DNA of 64,000 nucleotides, from the NCBI RefSeq assembly GCF_024347355.1, contig NZ_AP025466.1:372001-436000 (forward strand), written 5' to 3'. Below, one piece after another: positions 18,257-25,716 of the stretch. Source of the DNA: Vibrio chagasii. Its GTDB lineage: Bacteria > Pseudomonadota > Gammaproteobacteria > Enterobacterales > Vibrionaceae. The stretch's first letter is position 1; the number at the start of each line of letters is the position of its first letter. Both the position numbers and the translations under genes were made by a program. The notes beneath the pieces are model-generated. The model saw nothing but the letters and a program-made list of their open reading frames with translations, was not told the origin of the DNA and made no database searches.

Positions 18257-19145
18257 ACTGTTTAAACGCCTCTGCTGATCGCTCTGGGACCTCTTCCATC
18301 GGTAAGTGTCCAACGTCGTCATACACTACAGCATAAGAGCCCCGAATATCACGCTCAAACTTTCTCGCATTTTCAGCTGGAAAATAACGGTCTTCCTTCC
18401 CCCACAGAATAAGAGTCGGCTTGGCAATTTGTGTTAGCTTATCCGAGTCCTGATCCAGCGATGCCTTGACGCGACGTGTGAATCCCTGTCGATTTTGTTG
18501 GTAGGTAGTCAGTTCGTAGTATCGATCAATCAACGCCGCATCCACAAGTAGCGGGTCGAAGTAAACCTCTTTAAGCCCATCTTCGAACATAAACCTTGGA
18601 GTGACATGTTCCATTATTTTGCCGATGACTGGCCACTGGGCCATCGCAATGCCTGGTGGCCACGATTTTTGTGGATACCCTAAGGCATTTATCAACGTAA
18701 GGGTTATAACCTGCTCTGGATGTTGTAAACCGTATTCCCAAACTATGCGTCCTCCTAAAGAGCTACCGACAAAATGTGCTTGTTCGATGTCGAGCTCTCT
18801 CATAAAGGCACTTAAAAAAGCAATATCGTCAGGGATTTCGTACTGGTTTTGAGGCAGATGCCCAGTTAAGCCAAAACCCGGTAAGTCCATACGTACGACG
18901 CGATAGTCTTGTTTGAGGATTTGAGTCCATTGCTCCCAAGCGTGAAGTGATGACGAAGTGCCATGCAATAAAATCACCACCTCACCCTGTCCTTCATCTC
19001 GATAATGCACTCGTTTGCCTTCAACAGTGGCAAATTTAGAAGCGTGATTTGTGTATTTCTGCTCAATGGCTTGCGTACTATTTTGTGCGCCACATCCTTG
19101 CAGAAAAATGACCAAAGCCATTATTGGTGTCACATTCCAATTCAT
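18234..19145 (-). CDS. Lipoprotein alpha/beta hydrolase
   Basis: 303 residues. The N-terminus has a lipoprotein signal with lipobox LQGC (Cys18), so the enzyme is probably membrane-anchored outside the cytoplasm. Hydrolase features: LLHGTSSSLHAW oxyanion loop (about 60-70), nucleophile Ser129 in GSSLGG, LILWGKEDRYFP with the acid residue, and His in DVGHLPMEEVPE near 281. The substrate is unknown. It is transcribed towards the AraC-type gene and overlaps it at the 3' end. Confidence 0.9.
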   Translation of the reverse strand: MNWNVTPIMALVIFLQGCGAQNSTQAIEQKYTNHASKFATVEGKRVHYRDEGQGEVVILLHGTSSSLHAWEQWTQILKQDYRVVRMDLPGFGLTGHLPQNQYEIPDDIAFLSAFMRELDIEQAHFVGSSLGGRIVWEYGLQHPEQVITLTLINALGYPQKSWPPGIAMAQWPVIGKIMEHVTPRFMFEDGLKEVYFDPLLVDAALIDRYYELTTYQQNRQGFTRRVKASLDQDSDKLTQIAKPTLILWGKEDRYFPAENARKFERDIRGSYAVVYDDVGHLPMEEVPERSAEAFKQFISKGKP

Positions 19146-19736
19146 ACTTCCCTCTCCTCATTTAATGTGTTTTCCAGCCTGGAGACTTGAGTGTAGAGAC
19201 TATGGTGGTGAGAAATAGGTCTTAAGGTTGCAATACTGTGTTTTTAGGACTCATTTGACTTTAATGGGGGAAGAAGAAAGAAGGAGATCAAGAGAAAGAG
19301 CAATTTGACACACGAACCAAGCCATGACAGCTTGGTTTATGCCCGGCTAGTTAGATGACTTTTGAAGCAGCAACAAGATGAAAAATCGAGAATTTTACGA
19401 GTCTAACCGCCGAAGGGGAGAGATGATTGGTGGCTTTGTTACGTGTATTGCACAACGTAGTCCGCAATATTGTGGCGAGCTGAGAAGTATTGGCTTACAG
19501 GTAAGTTTAAACTTTGTAAGTGTTGGATGTCAGATTAGTTATATTTGTTCAAAATACCGCCAACATAGAGCGTAAGTGTTTTGGCGGAACTAGTAATGGG
19601 ATACTTTTGAGCTAGAAAGTGCCACGGGTAAAAATTCAACCTGAGAAATTTTTTACATATCAGAGTTAGGGCTGGGCTCCAACTCATTCTATTCAGATAA
19701 GAAAAGTATCTGAAGCCCAAACGCTGTATGCATACA
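19146..19736. other. Region without a supported gene at the array edge
   Basis: About 590 bp. The short plus-strand frame at 19378-19575 has no ribosome site or recognisable content. The right-hand part (19621-19733) contains a repeat shared with 20438 and an attC-like arm pair (ggctgggct with agcccaaacg, ending ctgtatgc), a probable degenerate attC for the LysE cassette. Confidence 0.5.
19621..19641 (+). repeat. Direct repeat flanking the LysE gene, left copy
   Basis: gccacgggtaaaaattcaac followed by c; matches 20438-20458 at 20 of 21 bases. The two copies lie on either side of the LysE-type gene, as attC parts do around a cassette. Confidence 0.7.
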
Positions 19737-20369
19737 TTACTTACTTGTAGCTAAACGGGCAGCAAGTCCCAAAAATACCACGCCCAATACACCATCGATA
19801 TGACGGTTTAAACTAAAGTGACAACCTAGCAAAGAGCCCAACTTACTAAAAGAAAATGAGAAAATAGTATTGATACATAAAACAATACTACTAAGAATGA
19901 TTCCAAGTATGAGTATCTGATTGGTTAAAGCACCACCAGAATGCGTAAACTGAGGCAAGAACATACTAAAGAAGATTAACGCTTTGGGGTTCATAATATT
20001 ATTAAGTAAGCCACGGTAGACTAGATCTTTATTACCCAAAGACTGAATCGTCTGACTTGCAGATACGTCTCCTTTGTTTTTTAGCCATGTACGTAATAAA
20101 TTAACTCCAAGCCAAGATAGATAAATTGCCCCAACAATTTTGATTACCAATACCAAAGGTGGCATCGCTTGCATCAGTTTTCCTAAGCCAAATGCTACTA
20201 ACAGTGTTTGAATTAATCCCGCAATGAAAATACCAACTGACACCATTACTCCAGCTTTAAAGCCACGAGTCGAAGAATATGTTGATATGAGTACTAAATC
20301 TGGGCCCGGAGAAATTGCTAAGAATATAGTGGTAACAAAGAATAGTGGCAATATTGTGGTATCAATCAT
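19737..20369 (-). CDS. LysE/RhtB-family amino-acid or homoserine exporter
   Basis: 210 residues with six hydrophobic segments. The N-terminus contains AISPGPDLVLISTYSSTRG, the signature of the LysE/RhtB family, followed by GVMVSVGIFIAGLIQTLL and GLLNNIMNPKALIFF, also characteristic. It is an inner-membrane exporter of amino acids or related small molecules; the exact substrate is not predictable. The gene is bracketed by a 21-bp direct repeat and by attC-like arms, so it is likely the outermost recognisable cassette of the array. Confidence 0.92.
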   Translation of the reverse strand: MIDTTILPLFFVTTIFLAISPGPDLVLISTYSSTRGFKAGVMVSVGIFIAGLIQTLLVAFGLGKLMQAMPPLVLVIKIVGAIYLSWLGVNLLRTWLKNKGDVSASQTIQSLGNKDLVYRGLLNNIMNPKALIFFSMFLPQFTHSGGALTNQILILGIILSSIVLCINTIFSFSFSKLGSLLGCHFSLNRHIDGVLGVVFLGLAARLATSK

Positions 20370-20437
20370 TTTTTACTGGCTCCTTTCTGTTTGCCAGACT
20401 TTACCGATTAATCATTTGAGATGAAAGCTGAATGAAT

Positions 20438-20458
20438 GCCACGGGTAAAAATTCAGCC
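20438..20458 (+). repeat. Direct repeat flanking the LysE gene, right copy
   Basis: Matches 19621-19641 at 20 of 21 bases. Confidence 0.7.
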
Positions 20459-20560
20459 CGTGAAGGTTTTGGACAAAAGCTTGGCTTCGACATAGCTAAC
20501 CTAGAATGTTACGGATTAATTGGAGTATGAAAAGTTGTCCGAAAGCTGCGCCTTGTTAGC
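20456..20560 (-). repeat. Degenerate attC site
   Basis: Opposed arms ttggacaa and ttgtcc sit about 65 bp apart and the right end is gccttgttagc, overlapping the stop codon of the next minus-strand gene as in the clear attC sites. The left GTTA box is not clear. Confidence 0.4.
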
Positions 20561-20942
20561 TGCTGTGAGCATCCAGTCTATAAATAGTAAATGCGATACT
20601 TTCTCCTGCTAATCTTGGATCACTAGTCTCGATTGGTGCTGATAGATGTGTAATACCCACATCAACTATTACCTCAGGATCTATTTCTGTCACGATACCA
20701 TATGCACGATAGCGCCAGCCCCACTGGTGGTTTAGCTCTTTCTTGGCTTCAGGATTACCTGAAAACATTGACTCCCATTCTTCGTCTTCATAATGGAGGC
20801 CGACTGATAAACAGATATCGATATTTTCTCCAGCTTGATATCTATCGCCCCCAAAGTCGTCCATTACAACAACATTGACACCATCTAATTCGATGATTGC
20901 CTCAAGATAGTCACCTTCCGTTTTTTTAAAAATTGCTCTCAT
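20556..20942 (-). CDS. Cassette protein of unknown function
   Basis: 128 residues from MRAIFKKTEGDYLEAIIELDG, acidic, no membrane segment or signal peptide. The composition and spacing of strands (VNVVVMDDFGG, ENIDICLSVGL, YGIVTEIDPEVIVDVGI) suggest a small beta-barrel-like fold. The stop codon lies inside the GTTAG box of the attC-like site at 20456-20560, and another attC precedes its start, so it is a single-gene integron cassette. No family recognised. Confidence 0.65.
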   Translation of the reverse strand: MRAIFKKTEGDYLEAIIELDGVNVVVMDDFGGDRYQAGENIDICLSVGLHYEDEEWESMFSGNPEAKKELNHQWGWRYRAYGIVTEIDPEVIVDVGITHLSAPIETSDPRLAGESIAFTIYRLDAHSS

Positions 20943-20954
20943 AGTTTCCCAACT

Positions 20955-21011
20955 GAAAACGCCCTGTTATGCGCGTGGTTCATGTGCTTCACAACTTGCA
21001 GATTTGTTAAT
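20955..21011 (-). repeat. Short attC site
   Basis: Begins aacgccctgttatg and ends gatttgttaa, where the GTTAA overlaps the yqfB stop codon. At about 57 bp it is much shorter than the 100-125 bp sites in the rest of the array. Confidence 0.6.
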
Positions 21012-21321
21012 CAACGACTTTGAAGCTTATAAAACACAAGCTCTTGTCTGATGGATATATCTTTCGCAAGATCCATTTGAGCATGAAGACAAATGGAAGG
21101 TTTTCTGCTTTTGCATGCTTTCTGTTGAGTTTATCAAAGTTCACATGCTCAACACCGACAATTTCTAGTCTACAGATTTTTCGCCCATCTTCGTGAGTAA
21201 GTGCTTCAACAACCTGCCCCGGGTAATAATGGCTTTCAGATTTATCCCTAATCGTTGCAGTCTTTTTACCAGAAAGAATCTGGCGCTCTAGCCTTGTGAA
21301 AAATGTAATTTTATCCACCAT
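21007..21321 (-). CDS. yqfB: ASCH-domain protein, N4-acetylcytidine amidohydrolase YqfB-like
   Basis: 104 residues aligning along the length of E. coli YqfB: KITFFTRLERQILSGKKTATIRDKSESHYYPGQVV matches its ITFF...ILAGRKT.TIRDESESHF block. Conserved Lys and Thr (GKKTATIR) and a downstream Glu in the ASCH fold are the proposed catalytic residues for release of acetate from N4-acetylcytidine. Cytoplasmic. It is a single-gene cassette between a short attC on its 3' side and a truncated attC arm (cgcccaattacg at 21361) on its 5' side. Confidence 0.88.
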   Translation of the reverse strand: MVDKITFFTRLERQILSGKKTATIRDKSESHYYPGQVVEALTHEDGRKICRLEIVGVEHVNFDKLNRKHAKAENLPFVFMLKWILRKIYPSDKSLCFISFKVVD

Positions 21322-21367
21322 TGAATACCTACTTCCTTACCGATTCTTCCAAAGATATACCGCCCAA

Positions 21368-22225
21368 TTACGTCAAATCAACCTTGCGCCCTTGTAAAGC
21401 GCGAGTGTTTTGAACACAGCTCTCGATACATGTGATCAGATCTTGGGACAGTGACGAAGGCTTTGGTTTATTCGCCCACAAGGCATACATAGGCCGAGTA
21501 AAAAGTATTTCAGAGTCGTATTGAATGTGCCCGGACATCTCACTATTCAAATCGGCGATCTCTGTCATAGGCAATAAGCCTACCCCCATGCCTGACGCGA
21601 CCAGTTTACGTACCAAGGTAATGTCGTTGACCCGAGAAACCTTGGAGTATTGCCGCTCGATACTTAGCAAGTCTTGCCCTGAAATTTGCGTCTTAGAGTA
21701 CGGCATAATAAGTCGGTCTCGGCTTTTGGAGTCTCTTCTTGAGACAAGGCATACGGCAATGTTGGCTAACTTTTTCTGGTAAAAAGACGAGTCTCTTTGC
21801 TCTCCACAACGTATCGCTAAATCAAAAGAAGTTTGGCTGAGCAATACATTTGTATTGGCAGGCTCAATAACGACATCCACATGACTTTTCTCTAGCAGAA
21901 AGGCTTCAAGCGCTGGGTATAGTTGGCCAATGATTAAGTTTCGTGGGCAATGTAAGACGAAGGAAACCGCTTCACTTTTCGAGCTTTCAGTTACAGCCTG
22001 ATGAAGATTTAGGGTGGTCTCGCCAAGCTGTTCAAATAACCCTTTACCAAAGCTGGTGAGTTTGACTCCCCTAGAGGAGCGAATAAAGAGTGACTCACCT
22101 AATCTCTCTTCTAATAATAAGATGCGTTTGGACAAGGTAGGCGCGGTAGTTGTTAAGTCTCGTGCCGCTTTTGAATAACTGCCTCGGCGGGCTACTTCAA
22201 CAAATATTAAAAAATCATCCAGCAT
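21368..22225 (-). CDS. LysR-family transcriptional regulator
   Basis: 285 residues. N-terminal winged helix (DFLIFVEVARRGSYSKAARDLTTTAPTLSKRILLLEERLG) is a standard LysR DNA-binding domain, followed by the periplasmic-binding-like effector domain. Divergent from the DUF2798/monooxygenase pair with an 86-bp gap, the classical layout for a LysR regulator and its target. The gene end abuts an attC left-arm scrap, and the block it belongs to seems to have landed inside an attC. Confidence 0.93.
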   Translation of the reverse strand: MLDDFLIFVEVARRGSYSKAARDLTTTAPTLSKRILLLEERLGESLFIRSSRGVKLTSFGKGLFEQLGETTLNLHQAVTESSKSEAVSFVLHCPRNLIIGQLYPALEAFLLEKSHVDVVIEPANTNVLLSQTSFDLAIRCGEQRDSSFYQKKLANIAVCLVSRRDSKSRDRLIMPYSKTQISGQDLLSIERQYSKVSRVNDITLVRKLVASGMGVGLLPMTEIADLNSEMSGHIQYDSEILFTRPMYALWANKPKPSSLSQDLITCIESCVQNTRALQGRKVDLT

Positions 22226-22311
22226 AAGGTTTTCCGCAATCTTAGTGTTCTAAAGCTCGTATGGCTGAGGATACGATAAATCCATACAGTATACAGAACG
22301 GAGGAAGCGCT

Positions 22312-22551
22312 ATGAAAAAACTTTTGTTCACTGCTCTGTTCTCATGTGCGATGTCAAGTATGGTGTCCGCGTGGGTTACTTACATCAATCTCGGTTTACC
22401 AGAGGATTTCATCAGTCGATGGGGCTTTGCCTTTATTAATGCTTGGCCGGCTTCGTTTGCAGCGGCCTACTTGTTGAATAAACCAATCATGGTATTAACC
22501 CAAAAATTGATGGGCCAATTTACCCCCCAAAAGGAGAAAAACAATGCTTAG
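22312..22551 (+). CDS. DUF2798 small membrane protein
   Basis: 79 residues from MKKLLFTALFSCAMSSMVSAWVTYINLGLP, with ggagga 7 bp before the ATG. Two membrane helices (about 3-25 and 38-60, FINAWPASFAAAYLLNKP) match the DUF2798 family layout. Its 3' end overlaps the next start by 8 bp, so translation is coupled to the monooxygenase gene. Function of the family is unknown; co-regulation by the divergent LysR gene is likely. Confidence 0.82.
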   Translation: MKKLLFTALFSCAMSSMVSAWVTYINLGLPEDFISRWGFAFINAWPASFAAAYLLNKPIMVLTQKLMGQFTPQKEKNNA

Positions 22552-22831
22552 TGTTGTGGCTTTTATTACCCCAAAAAGTGAATTTTATGCGGAGTGCAAA
22601 CAAAAAGCTGAAGGCATTCTAACTGCTACTCGAGAAGAAGCGGGTTGCTTGCGTTTTGAGCTATATGAAAACAAAGCGAAAGATCAGCTTATCTTGGTTG
22701 AAAACTGGGTCGACCAAGCCGCCCTAGACGAACACTATGCCCAGCCATATATCACACCGATATTTGAGTTTTATAAAACCGCATTAGCTCATGAGCCACA
22801 AATACACAAAATGACCAATGTAAAGGGTTAA
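22544..22831 (+). CDS. Antibiotic biosynthesis monooxygenase (ABM) domain protein
   Basis: 95 residues, a single ABM ferredoxin-like domain like YgiN/YcnE: AECKQKAEGILTATREEAGCLRFELYENKAKDQLILVENWVDQAALDEH, and a C-terminal His-rich end. Such proteins oxidise quinols or similar aromatics without cofactor, or act in reactive-species stress. ATG overlaps the DUF2798 stop, with aaggag 7 bp upstream. A palindrome and a hairpin follow the stop. Confidence 0.88.
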   Translation: MLSVVAFITPKSEFYAECKQKAEGILTATREEAGCLRFELYENKAKDQLILVENWVDQAALDEHYAQPYITPIFEFYKTALAHEPQIHKMTNVKG

Positions 22832-22834
22832 ATT

Positions 22835-22887
22835 CTCAGATATATCTGAGTAAGTCACTAGGTAGGTATTGGCCTCACCTACCTACC
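22835..22887 (+). terminator. Palindrome and hairpin after the monooxygenase gene
   Basis: A perfect 16-bp palindrome ctcagatatatctgag (22835-22850) is followed by a 7-bp ggtaggt/acctacc stem (22861-22887) without a T run. The second is a probable weak terminator. Confidence 0.5.
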
Positions 22888-22918
22888 GTTTAAAAGTTGC
22901 TTGAGCTTTAAACGTTTG

Positions 22919-23287
22919 TTATGTGTAATTTTCGGCCAACCCATATTTTGCCGATACTTGTTGAATTGATTTCTCAGCCAACTCCATGACGAGACTTTGC
23001 AACTCCCCACGTTTATCTGCTTCTTTTAGTACCGTTAGTGAAGTTGTTATAGAAACGTTTAGCTCACTGTATTTCTTATTAATAGAACCAAACTCAACAG
23101 CGCGAGAGTCATCACTTCCGTATCTAATGATCAAGCTTAATGTATGGAAAGGAGCTTTATCTGACCAACCACTGCCTTCGAGCGTAGGTTCTAATATGGA
23201 ACAGACCTCTTGAATACAAACCCCCAGGTTTTTAGGTCGCCCTTTTACCAATCCTACACCACCAATTAATATCCGTTTAGCGCTCAT
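22919..23287 (-). CDS. Cassette protein of unknown function, possibly an Imm39-like immunity protein
   Basis: 122 residues from MSAKRILIGGVGLVKGRPKNL. The opening strand-loop (ILIGGVGLVKGR), DSRAVEFGSINKKYSELNVSITTSLTVLKEAD and a final helical segment recall polymorphic-toxin immunity proteins of the Imm39 type, but this is recalled similarity only and unproven. No toxin gene is nearby. The right arm of an attC (aaacgtttgttatgtg) is at its 3' end, and an IS1111 element replaced the attC junction at its 5' side. Confidence 0.45.
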   Translation of the reverse strand: MSAKRILIGGVGLVKGRPKNLGVCIQEVCSILEPTLEGSGWSDKAPFHTLSLIIRYGSDDSRAVEFGSINKKYSELNVSITTSLTVLKEADKRGELQSLVMELAEKSIQQVSAKYGLAENYT

Positions 23288-23328
23288 ATCTCCCCTTACA
23301 CATAGACATAATGACCCCCACGAAAGGT

Positions 23329-23406
23329 GCTAGCCTCCAATATCGTGGGTTAGCTGAAAGCCAGAGCCATAATTAGTGCGTTAAACAACTAAATTTGGAG
23401 GCTAGC
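23329..23406 (+). promoter_or_regulatory. Inverted repeat that can mask the transposase ribosome site
   Basis: gctagcctccaa (23329-23340) is the perfect reverse complement of ttggaggctagc (23395-23406), which contains the ggagg ribosome site and abuts the ATG at 23407. Transcripts entering from outside the element would fold and hide the site. The same pair precedes each of the other copies (ending at 26642, 31290, 43565 and 46126). Confidence 0.75.
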
Positions 23407-24561
23407 ATGAGTAAAGATAGCATAATTTTCATTGGCTTAGATACGCATAAGTCATTTATTCAAGTCGCTGTTTTACAAGAACATCGAGGGGCAAACCCAC
23501 AACAGTTAGGCCGTATTAAATCCAATAAGGCCGCGCTAATTAAATTGGCCAAGCAACTGCAATCCAAGTATCCAAAAGCCACTCTGCACTTTGTCTATGA
23601 AGCAGGACCATGTGGTTACTGGACTTATCGCCTGATTACGAGCCTTGGACACTGCTGCTATGTCGTCGCTCCATCACTTATACCTAAGAAGCCAGGCGAT
23701 AGAGTTAAAACTGACAAACGAGACGCAGCAAAGCTCGCCAAGCTGTTAAAAGCCGAAGAGCTTACACCCATCTATGTACCAGAAGCCGAAGATGAAGCTA
23801 TTCGAGATCTCTCGCGTGCCAGAGAAACGGCAATGAAAGATCTCAAAGACGCAAAGTTCCAACTCAAAGGCTTTCTTCTTCGCAATAATATCCAAGCGAC
23901 GGTGAATGATAACTGGTCTAAAAAGCATCTACGGTGGCTGACCGATCTCATTCTTCCTCACCATAGTCAACAAATCGTCTTGCAAGAGATGATCATTACT
24001 ATCAATGAGCGGATACAGCGGCTGCAACGACTCGATAATGAACTGCTCCATCAGGTCAAAAACTGGCGATACTATCCTGTTGTGAAAGCCATTCAAGCTA
24101 TGCGGGGTGTAAGGTTACTCGTAGCTCTTGGCACAATAGCTGAGCTGGGTGACTTACGGCGGTTCGACCATCCAAGAAAGCTTATGGCTTACCTTGGGCT
24201 TGTTCCAACAGAAAACTCCAGTGGAGGGAAAACTCGTCGTGGCAGCTTAACAAAGTGTGGCAACAGTCGAGCCAGACGGTTACTCGTTGAAGGCGCACAC
24301 ACCTATAAGCATAAAGCGAACATATCTGTAGAGCTGCAACTAAGGCAAGAAGGGCTGCCTAAAGAGATAGTTGATATCGCTTGGCAAGCCCAGCAAAGGT
24401 TATGTCGTCGTTACCAACGACTACTACAAAAAGGTAAACACCGAAATGTCGTTGTGGTCGCCATCGCAAGAGAGATGATCGCTTACATCTGGGCCATTGC
24501 GCGTGAAGTTGTCATCAGCGATGTGGATCCTAGAACTCGAATCGCTCGTTTACCGGCATGA
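23407..24561 (+). CDS. IS1111-type transposase (DEDD, IS110 family), copy 1
   Basis: 384 residues from MSKDSIIFIGLDTHKSF; the TTG-initiated 12-bp extension is rejected because ggagg lies inside it. N-terminal RuvC-like domain with Asp11 (GLDTHK), a Glu in VYEAGPCGYW and two Asp in KTDKRDAAKLAK, a coiled-coil middle, and the C-terminal Transposase_20 domain with the serine motif region SSGGKTRRGSLTKCGNSRARR. It is expected to act with an element-encoded guide RNA. Identical at protein level to copies 4 and 5. Confidence 0.95.
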   Translation: MSKDSIIFIGLDTHKSFIQVAVLQEHRGANPQQLGRIKSNKAALIKLAKQLQSKYPKATLHFVYEAGPCGYWTYRLITSLGHCCYVVAPSLIPKKPGDRVKTDKRDAAKLAKLLKAEELTPIYVPEAEDEAIRDLSRARETAMKDLKDAKFQLKGFLLRNNIQATVNDNWSKKHLRWLTDLILPHHSQQIVLQEMIITINERIQRLQRLDNELLHQVKNWRYYPVVKAIQAMRGVRLLVALGTIAELGDLRRFDHPRKLMAYLGLVPTENSSGGKTRRGSLTKCGNSRARRLLVEGAHTYKHKANISVELQLRQEGLPKEIVDIAWQAQQRLCRRYQRLLQKGKHRNVVVVAIAREMIAYIWAIAREVVISDVDPRTRIARLPA

Positions 24562-24570
24562 AGACAGAAT

Positions 24571-24789
24571 TAGTGTTATCGCATTGGATAAAGCATCGGG
24601 AGTGGCACAAACACCGACGGCGTTAGGACGGCAATATAGCTTCGGCTGTATTGAACCACGAGCATAGACTGAAGACAGGTGCTACGACGGAACAAGTAAG
24701 GTAGGCTCTACTCATCAAACGATGAGCAATCCACGTATATCAGCATGAGAACCGACGACATTACTTGCTTCATCTATGCGGTAACACTA
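24571..24789 (+). ncRNA. Putative bridge/seekRNA of IS1111 copy 1
   Basis: The non-coding tail is closed by a 14-bp long-range helix: tagtgttatcgcat (24571-24584) with atgcggtaacacta (24776-24789), one G-U pair. Inside are a 9-bp stem capped by UUCG (24632-24653) and a ctcatc/gatgag hairpin (24711-24726). IS1111 elements carry their guide RNA downstream of the transposase gene. Segments ggcgtta (24619-24625) and tatgc (24775-24779) complement the target flanks aacgcc and gcata. Confidence 0.65.
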
Positions 24790-24863
24790 TCCCAAAATGA
24801 ACAAAGGCTCTGAAATGAGGGAGCAGAAACTTCTACGTTTTTAATTGACAGTGGGGGTCATAT

Positions 24864-24986
24864 CAACGCCTTGCTAAGGTGAGAGCAACGCAATACCTTA
24901 GCCTCCGCATAATACCTTAAACACATAAACCGACGCATAGTAAAAATGCCACGCGTTGCGAATCACTCTTAAGCAACTTGTTATAC
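24864..24986 (-). repeat. attC site
   Basis: Starts aacgccttgctaagg directly at the IS end and finishes cactcttaagcaacttgttatac; the inner part has the usual aaaaatgccacgcgttgcgaatc core. The IS1111 copy replaced its left junction. Confidence 0.88.
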
Positions 24987-25040
24987 CGCTTGGTTGAGGC
25001 TAAAATGACCAATATAAAGACCACTTAAGAGACCGATTAT

Positions 25041-25289
25041 ATGACCACTAGAATTTTAGCCGATGTCGCTGCAAGCATTACTGAGTTGAAAGCTAACCCT
25101 ATGAAAGTTGCAACTAGTGCTTACGGCGAACCTGTTGCTGTATTAAACCGAAATGAACCGGCATTTTATTGCGTACCTGCCGAAGCGTACGAAATGATGA
25201 TGGACAGACTCGAAGATCTTGAACTACTCGCTATCGCTAAAGAGCGTGAATCTGAAGAGAGCATTTCGGTAAATATTGATGACCTATAA
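25041..25289 (+). CDS. Antitoxin, Phd/YefM family
   Basis: 82 residues from MTTRILADVAASITELKANPMKV: the N-terminal DNA-binding part and KANPMKVATSAYGEPVAVLNRNEPAFYCVPAEAYEMMMDRLED are typical of Phd/YefM antitoxins paired with RelE/ParE toxins; the C-terminal acidic tail would wrap the toxin. Its last 11 bp overlap the toxin start. The pair is on the plus strand, against the array direction, and therefore must have its own promoter, as is usual for toxin-antitoxin cassettes that stabilise integrons. Confidence 0.93.
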   Translation: MTTRILADVAASITELKANPMKVATSAYGEPVAVLNRNEPAFYCVPAEAYEMMMDRLEDLELLAIAKERESEESISVNIDDL

Positions 25290-25569
25290 ACTCGACTTTA
25301 AAAAGAGCGCCCTCAAAGAGTGGAAAAAGCTTGGTTCTACTCTGCAACAACAATTTAAGAAAAAGCTAATAGAGCGCTTAGATAACCCACATGTTCCGGC
25401 TTCAAAACTATCTGGAGCTGACAACATGTATAAAATTAAGTTGCGTCAATCGGGCTACCGTCTCGTCTACAAAGTTGAAGACGATGTCATCATTGTAACC
25501 GTCCTAGCAGTTGGAAAGCGCGAACGTAGCGATATTTACCGTAAAGCCATGAAAAGGTTAGATGATTGA
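25279..25569 (+). CDS. Toxin, RelE/ParE superfamily
   Basis: 96 residues from MTYKLDFKKSALKEWKKL (ATG at 25279; a TTG one codon upstream is less likely). KSALKEWKKLGSTLQQQFKKKLIERLDNP and the closing YRLVYKVEDDVIIVTVLAVGKRERSDIYRKA follow RelE mRNA-interferase proteins of the RelBE/YefM-YoeB type, with basic residues Lys/Arg in the ribosomal A-site-binding positions. Expected to cut mRNA on the ribosome unless bound by the upstream antitoxin. Confidence 0.93.
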   Translation: MTYKLDFKKSALKEWKKLGSTLQQQFKKKLIERLDNPHVPASKLSGADNMYKIKLRQSGYRLVYKVEDDVIIVTVLAVGKRERSDIYRKAMKRLDD

Positions 25570-25577
25570 TTGCGGTA

Positions 25578-25703
25578 TAACAACGCCCAATTAAGGTGTG
25601 AAGCACGCAATGACCAAGCCGCTGCATTGCACTTCAACACCGAAGTCACCGCATACCAAAAATGCCACGCGTGCTGAATCACTCTTAAATTGTTTGTTAT
25701 GCG
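25578..25703 (-). repeat. attC site
   Basis: 126 bp from taacaacgcccaattaaggtg to aattgtttgttatgcg, with the aatgccacgcgtgctgaatc core. Confidence 0.92.
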
Positions 25704-25716
25704 CACGTACCAAATG

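Larger units (their letters stand above)
23304..24864 (+). mobile_element. IS1111-type element, copy 1 (attC-targeting)
   Basis: About 1.56 kb, almost identical to copies at 31188, 43463 and 46026. Subterminal inverted repeats atgacccccac (23311-23321) and gtgggggtcat (24851-24861), a DEDD transposase and a roughly 290-bp non-coding tail define it. It is inserted at the attC crossover point: cata on the left and caacgcc, the start of the next attC, on the right. No target duplication is seen, as usual for the IS110/IS1111 families. Confidence 0.9.

Noticed and set aside
19378..19575. 65-codon plus-strand frame at the array edge
   Set aside because: No ribosome site, no recognisable protein features; likely chance in a decayed segment.
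23746..23928. 60-codon minus-strand frame inside each IS1111 copy
   Set aside because: Antisense shadow of the transposase gene, recurring only because the element recurs; no ribosome site or domain.
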